64,000 nt of DNA, from NCBI GenBank assembly GCA_035578175.1, contig JAQMRL010000006.1, forward strand, positions 17,643,506-17,707,505, written 5' to 3'. The notes under the pieces are model-generated. The model ran no database searches, was not told the DNA's origin, and saw nothing but the letters and a program-made list of their open reading frames with translations. The position numbers and the translations under genes are program-made. The DNA is from Catonia carolina. Taxonomy: Eukaryota > Arthropoda > Insecta > Hemiptera > Achilidae. This document shows positions 32,873-43,725 of the stretch, piece by piece (the stretch's first letter is position 1; every line of letters begins with the position of its first letter).

Positions 32873-33738
32873 TAAATTTGCTTGCCATAAACAAGTTTAT
32901 GGCAAGTATTTATAAAATACTAAAAGATTCAATAATAAATTTTTAAACTATATGAACTTTAAAGAAAATAAATGTTCGTAGTTTTTTACTAAAGAAATAA
33001 TATTTATATTTATGACACAAATAAATATTTTCATTTTGTCTGTTTGAAATAACATGTAATGCACATTTGTTACGTTAAATTTCAATAAATACTTTTATCA
33101 TAAACGTTTTGTCCAGTTTGTATTAATAAAGTATATTTTACGACTACCACTACGAAGCGTAAAACGTTTGTCAACTAACTGTGTCACGTGCTCGTATTTA
33201 TATAAAACGGTACACATGTCACCCAAAATAAAACGGCTGAATTATTAAAACTTTCTGGTATATTGTCACCAGTGTTTGATGCTTAAACCACACTGTCATT
33301 TTGTGCTGTATTTTCGGTATCATTGTATTAAGTAGATATTGTTTATATGGTATTAATTGTGACAAATAGCCGTGTGACACATGTTACAAGCACTTTTAGT
33401 ATTTAGATTTGAAAGAAACATTTAAATAAAGTATCGAACATTGTTTAGTACTCTATCCCCTGAGTGTTTGAGATAAAATACGTATTTTAAAAATTCTGTT
33501 TTTGTTATTTTTATATTTATTTTCCCGTTTCTTTACAAAAATCATTACAATACAAATTAATTTTCTTATTTAACTTGAATAACTAAAACTATTTATTTTT
33601 ACTCGTGGTGGGAAAGTTAATCAACCCAACCATGGTTTCTCATGTTCAAGGGTAGATCAATTCAAAACATCTATCGGAAACTGTTTTCTGGAACGAATAG
33701 ATTTTCTCTCTAAATTATATCTTTATTATAAATTTCTT
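32873..33738. other. No gene; promoter-like and polyA-like motifs
   Basis: Contains TTTATATAAAACGG at about 33197-33210 and AATAAAGTATC at about 33424, about 225 bp apart. These could be a decayed LTR or a short transcript, but no ends or duplication were found. Confidence 0.3.
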
Positions 33739-33982
33739 GCGCATAACAGGCAGGTGGAGTGTTAAATTTATTTGCACTCAATCTGCTAGTTCCAGGGCTA
33801 GAAAAATTAGTTGTTTCTTATCACAAGGTCAGCCAATTATAAATATGAAACATTTAAGCGCAGAATAGGTAGAGGTGTAAAGACACTAGTCAGAGTTATC
33901 TCCTCTGAGAGTTTTACTATACAGCCAGGCCCTGCAGTGAATGAAGTGAAGGTGTCATTTGCAGTGTGAAAAGTATTGCTTG
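33739..33982 (+). repeat. SINE-A copy 6 (3'-truncated)
   Basis: From GCGCATAACAGGCAGGTGG to the CATTTGCAGTGTGAAAAGT block, where similarity stops. Confidence 0.82.
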
Positions 33983-34455
33983 AGTCCCAGGTCCGTGTAG
34001 TTGGAAGGAATGCAGTGCGTTGTTATAGTAGTGCGAGAATGAATGAGTTAGAAGAGTTTCACAGCTACATTTGTAGTGGTAGTGTGTACTAACTAGACTA
34101 AAAAATATTCTTATCATCCGGCGCATTAATTTAACTGATACCTACCGGTTATTAACTTGGTTGGATTCATAATACCGTATTACTTCGAATTTAAGACGCA
34201 CATTTCTAATGCAATTAAAGGGCTAAAATAATGGGTGCGTCTTAAATTCGAGGTACATGTAAATTGACCTGTTGAATTGTATTAGCGTACAAGTACCTTT
34301 GAGAATGCAATATGGAGACAATATTGTCTACAGTTCCCGTGTATTTCAATTGACGCAAGTGTGACCATCCCCTTACAACAACCGGCAAAATTAAACGAGC
34401 TTCTGCAACTACGATAGTAGAAGGGATTTCAAAAGTTTGAAAAGATTTGCCACCG

Positions 34456-34602
34456 GGTATTATCACTAAATCCTTTTTGAAGTGCTGTTTGTCAAATGCG
34501 TTGGATGACTCTGAAGATAATGTCCTTTGGAATCACAGTGACGCAAAAGAATCCGATTCAACATCCGACTCCGATGTAACTTACGACCACTCGAGAACGT
34601 AG
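34456..34602 (+). pseudogene. Transposase C-terminal remnant (pogo/Tigger type)
   Basis: A 48-codon in-frame stretch to a stop contains IITKSFLKCCLSNALD followed by an acidic Ser/Asp tail. This is the characteristic C-terminal segment of Tigger-like transposases (compare the general form SFKKCGISNALDGSED). The catalytic DDE domain upstream is not readable. Confidence 0.7.
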
Positions 34603-34694
34603 AACGAACAACGTAATTAGGAAGCTAACGAAACAGACTACTTATATAGCCATAAAAATATTGAATAAAAAATCGTGTAAATAGTCTATATATA

Positions 34695-35089
34695 TTGTTG
34701 TTGTTTAGGTCATCAGCCAAAAGGCTGATTTGAACCCGTAGAGGTTTTACTAAGTAAAACGAGAACTGAGGTGGTTTATCATTGGCTTCCTCACTGAGTG
34801 GAAAAGTACGCTTATCAGCATGCCGGGCTCTCTGAAAAGCACATATTTTCCATTCTGCAAATGACACCTTCACTTCATTCACCACAGGGGCTGGCTGTAT
34901 AATGAAATTCATTACTTTCAGAGGAGGTAACTCTGACTAGTGTCTTTTACACCTCTACCTCTTCTGTTCTAAAATGATTCAGTCGGTTAATTGGCTGACC
35001 ATGTGATAAGAAACTGAACTATTTATTTTAGCCCTGCAACGAACAGATTGAGTGTAAATAATTTCACAATCCACCTTTCCGTTATGCGC
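34695..35089 (-). repeat. SINE-A copy 7 with open frame
   Basis: Full-length antisense copy inside the Tigger-like element. It again encodes MNFIIQPAPVVNEVKVSFAE and onward on the minus strand. Confidence 0.92.
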
Positions 35090-35651
35090 ATTTTTATGTT
35101 TACATAAAATTTTTATGTTTACATTTTTATGTTTGCATTTTTATTTATTTTATTTGTAACTATAGTTACAAATATGGTTTTTGTGAAATGTTACTGTGTC
35201 AGGTATATAGGCTACTTTTTAGTTAACATAAATGGTATTTAATGTTAACTGAATTACGGTTCTACTATATTTATACGGGTGTTTACTATTTCTATTAAGT
35301 ATTTTTATTTCTTCTAAAAAATCGTTTCCTAAATACATGGTAATTATGACGCGTCTTAAATTTGATGTTTTTATTTTTTCATAAAATCATTTCCTAAAAC
35401 ATGGGTGCGTCTTAAATTCGAGGGCGTCTTAAATTCGAAGTAATACGTATTTAACTTACCAATTTACATCAAAATATGTAAATAAATGAATGTAATAAAT
35501 ACAAACAAATATGTTAAATACGGAAAGTTTGAAAACGAATGTTTTGTTATCAGAGTAATACAACAATCGTTCTCCCAGCATGCGTCACTCATTCATTATA
35601 CCTCACCCGTACCCTTCACCCCGCAACTACACGCAGCTTGGAACCGCACAA

Positions 35652-35752
35652 TAGATGCTTTCCTGAGAATCTGGGATATTGATAAGCATACTTTTAATTT
35701 TAGTAAGGAAGATCAAACCAGCCTTTCCGCTGATTACCAAAACAACACATTC
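35652..35752 (+). repeat. SINE-A 3' fragment, degraded
   Basis: GATAAGCATACTTTTAATTT, GTAAGGAAG and CAAACCAGCCTTTCCGCTGA preserve the order of the family's 3' half with deletions, ending in an AAACAACAC tail. Confidence 0.6.
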
Positions 35753-37236
35753 AGACAAAATGTCAGTCTCCAAGGTGACCGTGAATAAAATTGAATTTAC
35801 ACAATTTCTTATTAAAAACTATTTATTTTTAACGTGAAGCTTAAGAAGAGCAACTTACAATTTGCTCCTTTATTATACTATATTATAGATACTTTTGAAG
35901 AATAACTAACATATCCCCCAAGCATCTGACTATTGATGATTCCGCCTTTCCTCTCAGTAGTGTATAGATAAAGGATCTTTGAAAGTTAGTATCTAAGTAA
36001 TCTTTGAAAGTTAATGATATTTCCATTTCCTTTTAATGTATTAATAAGTTCCCTTGATATATTAATAATAATTTTTTATTTATTTAACAGTACGTTATCA
36101 TTTCCAACAGAACACTTTTGTGTGAAACACTCAATCGAGAAGTTAGGTATAACAGGAACTTTTATTGACACATAATGGAAAAGATCCCAGATAAATTTTA
36201 TATTTTAGTCTGTGTGAAAAAGTATGATAGATTTATCTTATAAGAATATTTTAAGGCAATGATTTCCATTAGGTGTCTGTAAAAAACCCGTAACAAAAGA
36301 TCAATCTGTGTAGGAAAGGAAAGTCTGCACTTCTAGGCAGGAAAAACTATCTGCAACCTGTTGAACTTTAACCTTTAACCTCAGATACAGTAACATACAT
36401 TTGTACTCAAGTGAATCGATAACATTGCTGTACCGGTTTCATTATTCATTATGGTCAAGTAGTTCAATGTGTCGTGGAAGATTTCCGTAGCCTAAGATAA
36501 CAAAATGTTTCAATTTAATCCAAAATTGTTTTAAGTTGCAAATTATTAAAATGCACACAACAACATAGCCTACATCATTCACTGTTCGTTACTTTAGATT
36601 CATGGAAAATCACATATGAAGATTATTTTTGAAACAAAATTTTATAAAATTTTTATAAAATCTGTGAGGAATCGGTGAAAATCTATAAAATCTAAAGGAG
36701 ATTTATCGGAAATCTATAACAAATTTTATACAATAAAATCTATAAGGAATCGGTGAAAATCTATTAAATCTAAGGGAGATTTATCGGAAATCTATAAAAA
36801 ATTTTATACAAGTCATTAATCTACAAAAACATAGAAATTTACAAATATTTTCAAAATCAAAGTCCAACAGAGGTTGAATTAATTTAGTGTCATTTATACT
36901 TGATTAAAACTAGGTTATGTTTTTCATGTTACGTTATTTACTCATTACGAAACATGGGTTACAATAGGTAGCTCATTTTCCTAAAAACTCTGCAACAAGT
37001 AAATACAAGTTGAAAGCGAGTCTACAGTTGTCAGATAACGTATTGGGAATTATAGGACCGCCCCTTTCTCCAATTCTTCCAAGCTAACGGTCGTTTATTG
37101 TTTATTCTCTTTAGAAGATAACTAAATACATTATAAAAGTAAACACCTAGCCTGCATCTTAAGATAAACTTCCTTAAATATTTCAGTTAAGAAACTGTAA
37201 ATGTAAAACTGGTTATTATTAGTGGCTTTAATTCAT
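35753..37236. other. No gene; one local tandem duplication
   Basis: AT-rich. The only structure is a two-copy repeat at about 36657-36811. A short stretch near 36891-36935 (TTGATTAAAACTAGGTTATG) resembles the 3' part of the Helentron-like family. Confidence 0.45.
36657..36811 (+). repeat. Tandem duplication, two units of about 78 bp
   Basis: GGAATCGGTGAAAATCTAT and GGAGATTTATCGGAAATCTA recur in both units, about 78 bp apart, with only a few differences. Confidence 0.8.
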
Positions 37237-37535
37237 CGAGTTAGTCTAGTGGTAAAGCCGTCGCTGCGAGTCTGCTGTTTAGCTGACTTTTGGTGAGGAA
37301 GGTTCCTGGTTCAAATGCTAGTCAAGAAAGTATGAGGATTTGAATACTAGACAGTGGTTACCGCTGTACTTTGATGGTTGGGGTTCAATCAACATATTCT
37401 CTTAGGAATGGTCAGCCTGGGTCTGTACAAGACTACACGTCATTTACACCTCATGCAAATATCATGCTCATCTCAATGCGTTATTGGGTTGCTTATTACC
37501 CTTAAATTGGACAGATTGCAACGTACACACATTAT
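37237..37535 (+). repeat. SINE-E copy 1 (tRNA-derived)
   Basis: The head has a good A box (GAGTTAGTCTAGTGGTAAAG) and B-box-like CTGGTTCAAATGC. The body contains TTGGGGTTCAATCAA, ATTGGGTTGCTTATT and GACAGATTGCAACGTACAC. Antisense relatives lie at 38095-38405 and 54940-55150. Confidence 0.78.
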
Positions 37536-37544
37536 TAGGGATTA

Positions 37545-37900
37545 AAAATCACTGTATATCCAGTGCCCGTTCCAGCTATCGCCGGTTCTGGGTGTTCACC
37601 AAGCCTCTCCATTTTCTTCTGTCCGTCCACCATTTCTCCTCCTCTATTCGTTCTCAGTTGTATCCCCGTCCCTCCACACTCCTTTTAATTTCATCCTTCC
37701 ATATTTTTTTTGAACGTCCTCTTGATCTCGTTCCGTCCACCCTTCCTTCTTCCATCCTTCTAGGGAACCTTTCCTCCCCCATTCTCTTCACATGACCATA
37801 CCATCTTATCCTCATTTTCCACCCTCTCCCACATACATTCCTCATTTAGCTTCGCTCTAATCCCGGTATTCTTTATTCTATTTCTCCTGGTTGAAAAATA
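37545..37900 (-). pseudogene. LINE 3' fragment: RT C-terminal domain
   Basis: On the minus strand the frame 37845-37654 has MRIRWYGHVKRMGEERFPRR followed by GRSKKIWKDEIKRSV. These are the WYGHV-RM and GR..K.W.D.I blocks seen at the C-terminus of many insect LINE polyproteins. Similarity continues past the stop to about 37545 in shifted frames. It is bracketed by two inverted SINE-E copies. Confidence 0.8.
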
Positions 37901-38094
37901 TTAATTGGTTGCAATAAAGTACTCGTACAACCAAATGATAAACGAACATCTGTTTTCGTCTTATTCAATTGGATTCTAAGTACAATATGATTACCGCGCA
38001 TACATTCGCATATTCCGCATACACCATTTTTTTGTTCTTAAGCTCGCTTACCAGTTCCATCGTATACCTCAAGAGTTTTTATGTAATATTTTTC

Positions 38095-38405
38095 CCTAAC
38101 GTGTATACGTTACAATCTATTCAATTCAGAACAACAAGCAACCCCATGACCCAATAAGATGAGGCTGATGTGTACGACGTGTAAATGAGGTGTAGCCTTG
38201 TACAGACTCAGGCCGACCATGCCTGGATAGTCTGATTAATTGAACCCAAACCATCAAAGAGAACCGGTAATCCACTGTATAGTATTCAATGGTATAAAAG
38301 TAACTATCTTTACTAGGATTTGGACCAGGAACCTTCGTCTCTGAAAATCAATTACTAAACAGATGACTTACGGCGACAATTTTACCTCTAGACCAACCCG
38401 GTGAG
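38095..38405 (-). repeat. SINE-E copy 2
   Basis: Antisense counterpart of 37237-37535, ending with the complement of the A-box region (GCGACAATTTTACCTCTAGAC). The two form an inverted pair around a LINE fragment. Confidence 0.78.
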
Positions 38406-38429
38406 TCATGTAAATATTCAACGTACATT

Positions 38430-38485
38430 TTTAGTTATTTACTTTGACAAGACAAAGTAGGTGAGTGTTTTATACCATATTTTTT
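38430..38485 (+). repeat. Helentron-like 3'-end scrap
   Basis: TTTACTTTGACAAGACAAAG, GTGAGTGTTTTATACCA and TTTTTT keep the order of the family's 3' terminus only. Confidence 0.4.
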
Positions 38486-38546
38486 TATTTTCTCTCATTT
38501 AATGATATATGTATTTTTGTCACTAAATAATCTATATGCAATCTGT

Positions 38547-38917
38547 TTGTGTTTAGGATATCAGCCGAAAGGCTGGTATGAACCTCTATAACCTTTACTA
38601 AGTAAACATTGCCTTCCTCCCTGAGTGGAAAAGTATGCTTATCAGCATACCAGACCCTCTGAAAAGCATCTACTTTTCACCTTGTAAATAATGCCTTTAC
38701 TTCATTACCCACAGGGCCACACTTTTTAATGAAATTTACTACTCTCGGAGGAGATAACTGTGACTAGTGTTTCTACACCTCTACCTCTTCTGTTCTTAAA
38801 AGCTTCAGTTGCATAATTGATTGACGATAATGATAAGATACAGAAATATTGTTTTTATCCCTGGAAACAGCAGATCGAGTGAAAATAATTTAACGCTCCT
38901 CCTGACTGTTATGGTCA
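38547..38917 (-). repeat. SINE-A copy 8
   Basis: Antisense copy with some internal loss, from GTTTAGGATATCAGCC to the CCTGACTGTTATGG end. Confidence 0.85.
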
Positions 38918-39380
38918 ATTATATGCAATAGTAAATGAAGTAACAATTCCCAAAAGCGGAATATTTTATTGGTTTTTATCGCGGATGAATAAAATCGTAC
39001 AGGGGCCATGTTATTTGATCCATTAAAGCCTTATTTAGTAAAATCGAGTTAAAAGTAACGGGAATGAAAATGGGAAGAGAAAGAGTCGATTTTTGGTCGC
39101 GCGAGAGGAAACAAAATATAGATGAGGGGTTAAACATGGGTTTCCACTTAATATGACAAGACTGGGTCGGGTCAGTTCGAATCATGTGTATTGCCCTGTC
39201 ATTTTTCACTCGCTGCAAATGTATCTTGGTGTTCTACTCGTATCCAATATAACTTTCTCTATAATATCTCACCCCATTTCCAACTTATTGGTATGTGTAC
39301 CAATCAGCTATTTAGCCAATTTTATACTATCTAGAATTTGTTATTATTTAATTTCTTTTGTTGAGTCAGCTGATTGGAAA
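38918..39380. other. Unannotated spacer
   Basis: No supported feature. Confidence 0.4.
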
Positions 39381-40352
39381 TTTTTACTTTCTCTTGCCTA
39401 TATGAATATATAGGAAGGAAAGTATTGTTTTCATGTCGATTTTTCGAAATCGAGTTTTCACCGGATCTATACGTTTTCAGACCCCCTGAACCCAAAAAAC
39501 ATGTTTTTAGCGATTGGTCTGTGTGTGTGTATGTGTGTGTGTGTCTGTGTGTGTGTGTCTGTGTGTGAACAGAATATCTCAAGAACGGAACGTCGTACGA
39601 ACTTGAAACTTGAAACTTTAGTTACATACCACTACCGGACGCGACACGAACATTTTCATCAAAATCGGTCAACCGGAAGTAGTAGTTTATTCGTATAATT
39701 TTTCAGTTTTTTGCGATTTTCTCAAAAACTGGTCCTACGACTTTTTTTAAAATCGCCTATTTTACTCAATATTTTATTCTCTACAAGATAGGGTAGGCGC
39801 CATGTTTGCTGAAATTCTCGGTGAGGCTGTTATCACGTAAAAACGTTGTTTTTTTAAGATTACGGCTTTAATATAAATTTTAGTGCAAAAACTTATATAA
39901 TAAAAGTTGTAGAGAATTTAAAAACCTACAACTTTTATTTCAAACATTTTTTTGTATAACGCTTAGTTTAGCGGTAATTTGCGATTTTCTGTTTTTTTTT
40001 CTCACGAAAACGTGAGAAAAATCGATTTTTTTAACATTTCGGCCTTAGTATGCATTTTACGACAAAAGTGTATATAATTAAATTTATAGAAAATTAAAAG
40101 ATCTACAACTTTTATTTAAAGCATTTTTCTCTACAGAGCCTAGTTTAGAGAGAAAGAGTGATTTTCCGTATTTCTAAGCCAAACTGAGGTTGATTTTCAT
40201 TTTGCGTCTTTCACTCATGATTAAAATTAGGTTATGTTTGTTGAGGTTAGTTTTTTGTTTATTTCTTATGTTTTATTACTAATGTTAGGTTTATTGTTAA
40301 TTATTTGCACTGGCAAGAGAAAGTTGTGTGAGTGTTTCACACCAGATTTTTA
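39381..40352 (+). mobile_element. Helentron-like (HINE) copy 7, full length
   Basis: Complete, with both ends, both hairpins, both subterminal inverted repeats and an interrupted (TG)n tract (39520-39566). It is very close to the copy at 11011-12008. Its 3' end lies 12 bp from the hAT-like element at 40365. Confidence 0.85.
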
Positions 40353-40512
40353 AGAGTTACATACACGGTAAATAGAAGAGGCGGTAGGGGGTCACGCGCA
40401 TGACCGGCCGTTATTAGCAAATGACGTCACCGGTGCTAAAAATTTCATATTTTTAATTCTTCCTTCTACATTCAAGACTAATATCGGGTTACAATAATTA
40501 TGTTTTGTGTAC

Positions 40513-40545
<33 letters not shown>

Positions 40546-40770
40546 GAATTGTAATGGAATGTAAGCAAAATATGAAATTATTAACTGCCATATTTCGTAG
40601 GAAATTTATGTAAACAAATTGTCTTTAGATGTTCACATTATGTATTAAAAGTTTTTTATACAATTCTGTAATTGTAATACAAATAAATACTGATATTTGG
40701 TAGCCTACTTCAAGGAAAATCAAATGGTTGTGAAATTCTAACAGTCAGGCCTACTGTTATTACAAATATA

Positions 40771-41722
40771 GGGTGATTCAAAAAGAGCGCCGGTTTTGAT
40801 ATATCAAATTAAGAGATTTATTTTATTGAAAAACTGAAAATAAATACATCAACAAGTTCATCTTACCTTCCGATTTCATGTATGAAAAATGATGTCATGC
40901 ATGTGTCCTCCTCTACTGCGCTGGTACGCATCAATTCTGTCCATGAAATTGGATATTACTGCACGACAAGTTTCGACTTCCATTTGCCCGATAACCCGTC
41001 GAATTTCCTCCTTCAAGTCATTGATGTTTCGGGGTTTATTGGCATACACCAATGACTTCAGATGACCCCAAAGATGAAAGTCACAAGGCGTCAAGTCTCA
41101 CGACCTTGGTGGCCATTGATGGTCGGAATTACGAGAAATGATGCGATCCTGGAACCGTTCACGGAGCAACAACATTGTTTCTCGTGCAGCAACTGAATTT
41201 TATACGGGTGATATTGGAGATCGTACCGAAGAATTCTCCGTACAGAAGAACATCGTAAACCCAATTGTTGAGAACGGCGACCTATTGATTTTGCTAGGCT
41301 AACAGCCACACTGTCACGAACCAACGCAACGTTCTGCTCAGTTCGGCCAGAACGACGACGTCAAGAACTTTTAAGGTCGACTGTTGAACCCGTCTCAAAA
41401 AACTTTTTCATGAGCCTGCGAACTGTTGATTCATTCGGTGCTTCATTACGTCCTAGAGTACCACGAAGTCGCCTGACAGTAGCCGCATAACTCTCTCCAC
41501 TCTGGTAAAATGTTTTGACGATTAACACTCGTTGCGCAATAGTAAACTTCTCCATGGTTAGACACAGACTGCGAGAGTACTACACTGCGAACAAGAGAAA
41601 CTACAACTGAATCGTCAATCGGAATGTTCTCCGAAATAGAAATGAGGTCTAACAATGTTGCCAACCGATAAACAAACATTTACCAGCCGTTTAAAAACCG
41701 GCGCTCTTTTTGAATCACCCTT
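40771..41722 (-). mobile_element. Internally deleted mariner-type element
   Basis: About 950 bp with TIRs GGGTGATTCAAAAAGAGCGC at both ends and TA flanks (40769-40770 and 41723-41724). It carries a broken transposase on the minus strand and is nested inside the hAT-like element. Confidence 0.88.
40876..41555 (-). pseudogene. Mariner-type transposase, deleted and interrupted
   Basis: The N-terminal helix-turn-helix part starts MEKFTIAQRVLIVKTFYQSG and includes TVRRLRGTLGRNEAPNESTV. A UGA after STVDLKSS interrupts the frame, which then continues with the second DNA-binding half (RRSQQLGL ... HPYKIQLL). The sequence then jumps to the end of the catalytic domain (DRIISRNSD ... PPRS). There a UGA stands where the family has the Pro of the SPDL motif, and LTPCDFHLWGHLKS follows. 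The central part with the first catalytic Asp residues and the DGA motif is deleted. It cannot be active. The family is the HTH/DDE Tc1-mariner superfamily common in insects. Confidence 0.88.
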
Positions 41723-42162
41723 TAATTATAGTTTTTATTCTGGAAAAATGAAAAAAGTATTTTGCCGTGTTTTTTTTAAGGTTTCGTCTTTCGGAAAACG
41801 GTGAAATGAAAATTTTTTATGTATAGTATATTTTTCATTGTTACCACTAGAACTCACTAGATATAAACACGCACTAAATATTAGAAATAACAAAAAAAAA
41901 CAATTAAATACATAAAAAGTATTAGTAGGCCTAAATATTTACTTGTTCTTGTTATGTTCAATAATATATTCGATTAAACTACGAGTAAATGCACAAAAAA
42001 TTCACATAATAACGTTAGGTCGCTAATTAGAAGGACTGACAACATTCTCAAATACCGAAATAATACGAACAGCTGGCCGTGTTATAAGCACCGGTGACGT
42101 CATCGGCTATTGCGCATCCTAACGTGACCCCTACCGTCTCTTCTAATTACCCTGGTTACATG

Positions 42163-42740
42163 ATATGAGACTGTCAATAGGAAAAGGGACCTTATTTTTA
42201 CTAAGCAAAATTTTCAGGAGAGCAAAAACAACGGAATTAGGTCAAAAAATGACATTTTCCGTTGTTTTTTTTTTTGTTTAAAATATTACCTATTCTTTTC
42301 TGTGTATAAAAATAACTCTATTTCATTTTATTGGAATTCCAAACCTGAATAAATTCCCGAAAATAGAGAGTATGTCAAATAGGGGAAATGAACCTTAGCC
42401 ACCAATGTATTTCTTATTGGTGAAGGATCCCTTTTCTGTTTGATACGTAAAAGAGAAACTAAAAGTTCTGGCTCAAAGATGAAAGAAGTAAAAAAAAAGC
42501 ACCGGAGAATATTCTTTGAAGAAAATAGTCAAGATTAGTGCATCCACATTCAACAAGAAAATCAATAAAATCCTCAGAATGTAAATTTTTAACGTACCAC
42601 CAAGTTTGTCTCTAAGTTAAAGTCTTAAAAATTATAGTATGGCTTTATTTAACCGGAAAATTGAATTCCGTGCAAAACCTTTCGCCAGCCGTAACTCGCC
42701 AACAAAGCGTTTCTGGACTTATATTTATAAGATCATTTTA
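42163..42740. other. Unannotated spacer
   Basis: AT-rich, with no supported feature. Confidence 0.4.
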
Positions 42741-43725
42741 GTTATAACTTTCTCTTGCCTATATGAATATACAGGAAGGAAAGTATTGTTTTCATATCGA
42801 TTTTTTGAAATCGAGTTTTTACCGGATCTACACGTTTTTAGATCCCCTGAACCCAAAAAAACATTTTTTTAGCGATTGGTGTGGGTGTGTGTGTGCGCGC
42901 GCGTGTATGTGTGTGTGTGTGTGTGCGCGCGCGTGAACAGAATATCTCTAGAACGGAACATCGTACGAACTTGAAACTTGAAACTTAAGTTAGGTACAAC
43001 TAGAGAACCCGTCACCAACATTTCAAAATCGATTAACCGGAAGTAGTACTTTATTCGTGTCATTTTTCACTTCTTTACGATTTTCTCAAAAACGGCTCCT
43101 ACGATTTTTTTAAAAAACCATCTTATTTACTACATTTTTTATGGTCTACAAGATAGGATAGGCGCCATATCTGCTGAAATTCTTAAGGAGGGTGTTCTCT
43201 TGTAAAAAAAATTGTTTATTTTTTTTAAGATTGCAGCCTTAATATGCATTTTACCGCAAAAGTGTATTATAAAATTTTTAGACAATTCAAAAATTTACAA
43301 CTTTTATTTCAAACATATTTTTGTACAACGCTTACTTTAGCGGTAATTAGTGATTTTCTGTTTTTTTTTCATGAAAATTTGTAAAACAATCGATTTTTTT
43401 AAGATGTCAGCCGTATTATCTATTTAACGACAAAAGTATATATAATCAAATTTATAGCAAATTTAAGGATCTGCAACTTTTATTTAAAGCATTTTTCTCT
43501 ACAGAGCTCAATTTAGTGAAAAAGGGTGATTTTCCGTTGTTATTAGACCAAACTAATGTTAATTTTCATTTTGCGTCTTTCACTCATGATTAAAATTAGG
43601 TTACGTTTTTTGAGATTAGTTTTTTTGTTTAATTCTAATGTTTTATTACTAATGTTAGGTATATTGTTCATTATTTACATTGTCAAGAGAAAGTCGTGTG
43701 AGTGCTTCACACCAGATTTTTTTTT
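42741..43725 (+). mobile_element. Helentron-like (HINE) copy 8
   Basis: Complete but more diverged. The internal tract is (TG)n mixed with GCGCGC (42889-42932). A possible short flank match TTTTAG occurs on both sides. Confidence 0.82.

Larger units (their letters stand above)
34175..35447 (+). mobile_element. pogo/Tigger-like DNA transposon, decayed, containing a SINE
   Basis: The termini are inverted repeats: left CGTATTACTTCGAATTTAAG, right CTTAAATTCGAAGTAATACG. A GTGCGTCTTAAATTCGAG sub-repeat sits near each end, and TA flanks both sides (34173-34174 and 35448-35449). The interior keeps a transposase tail (34456-34602) and has been entered by SINE-A copy 7. Confidence 0.78.
40365..42154. 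mobile_element. hAT-like non-autonomous element hosting a mariner
   Basis: Left terminus CACGGTAAATAGAAGAGGCG; right terminus read in reverse CAGGGTAATTAGAAGAGACG. The TIR continues to GTCACG, and a second inverted block GACGTCACCGGTGCT lies inside. Flanks GTTACATA (40357-40364) and GTTACATG (42155-42162) form an 8-bp duplication with one mismatch. The CA(G/C) start and 8-bp duplication fit the hAT superfamily. No transposase of its own was seen. An (AAT)n run lies at about 40507-40544. Confidence 0.75.

Noticed and set aside
33190..33440. Decayed LTR with TATA box and AATAAA
   Set aside because: No TG..CA ends and no flanking duplication could be found; kept only as a note in the spacer entry.
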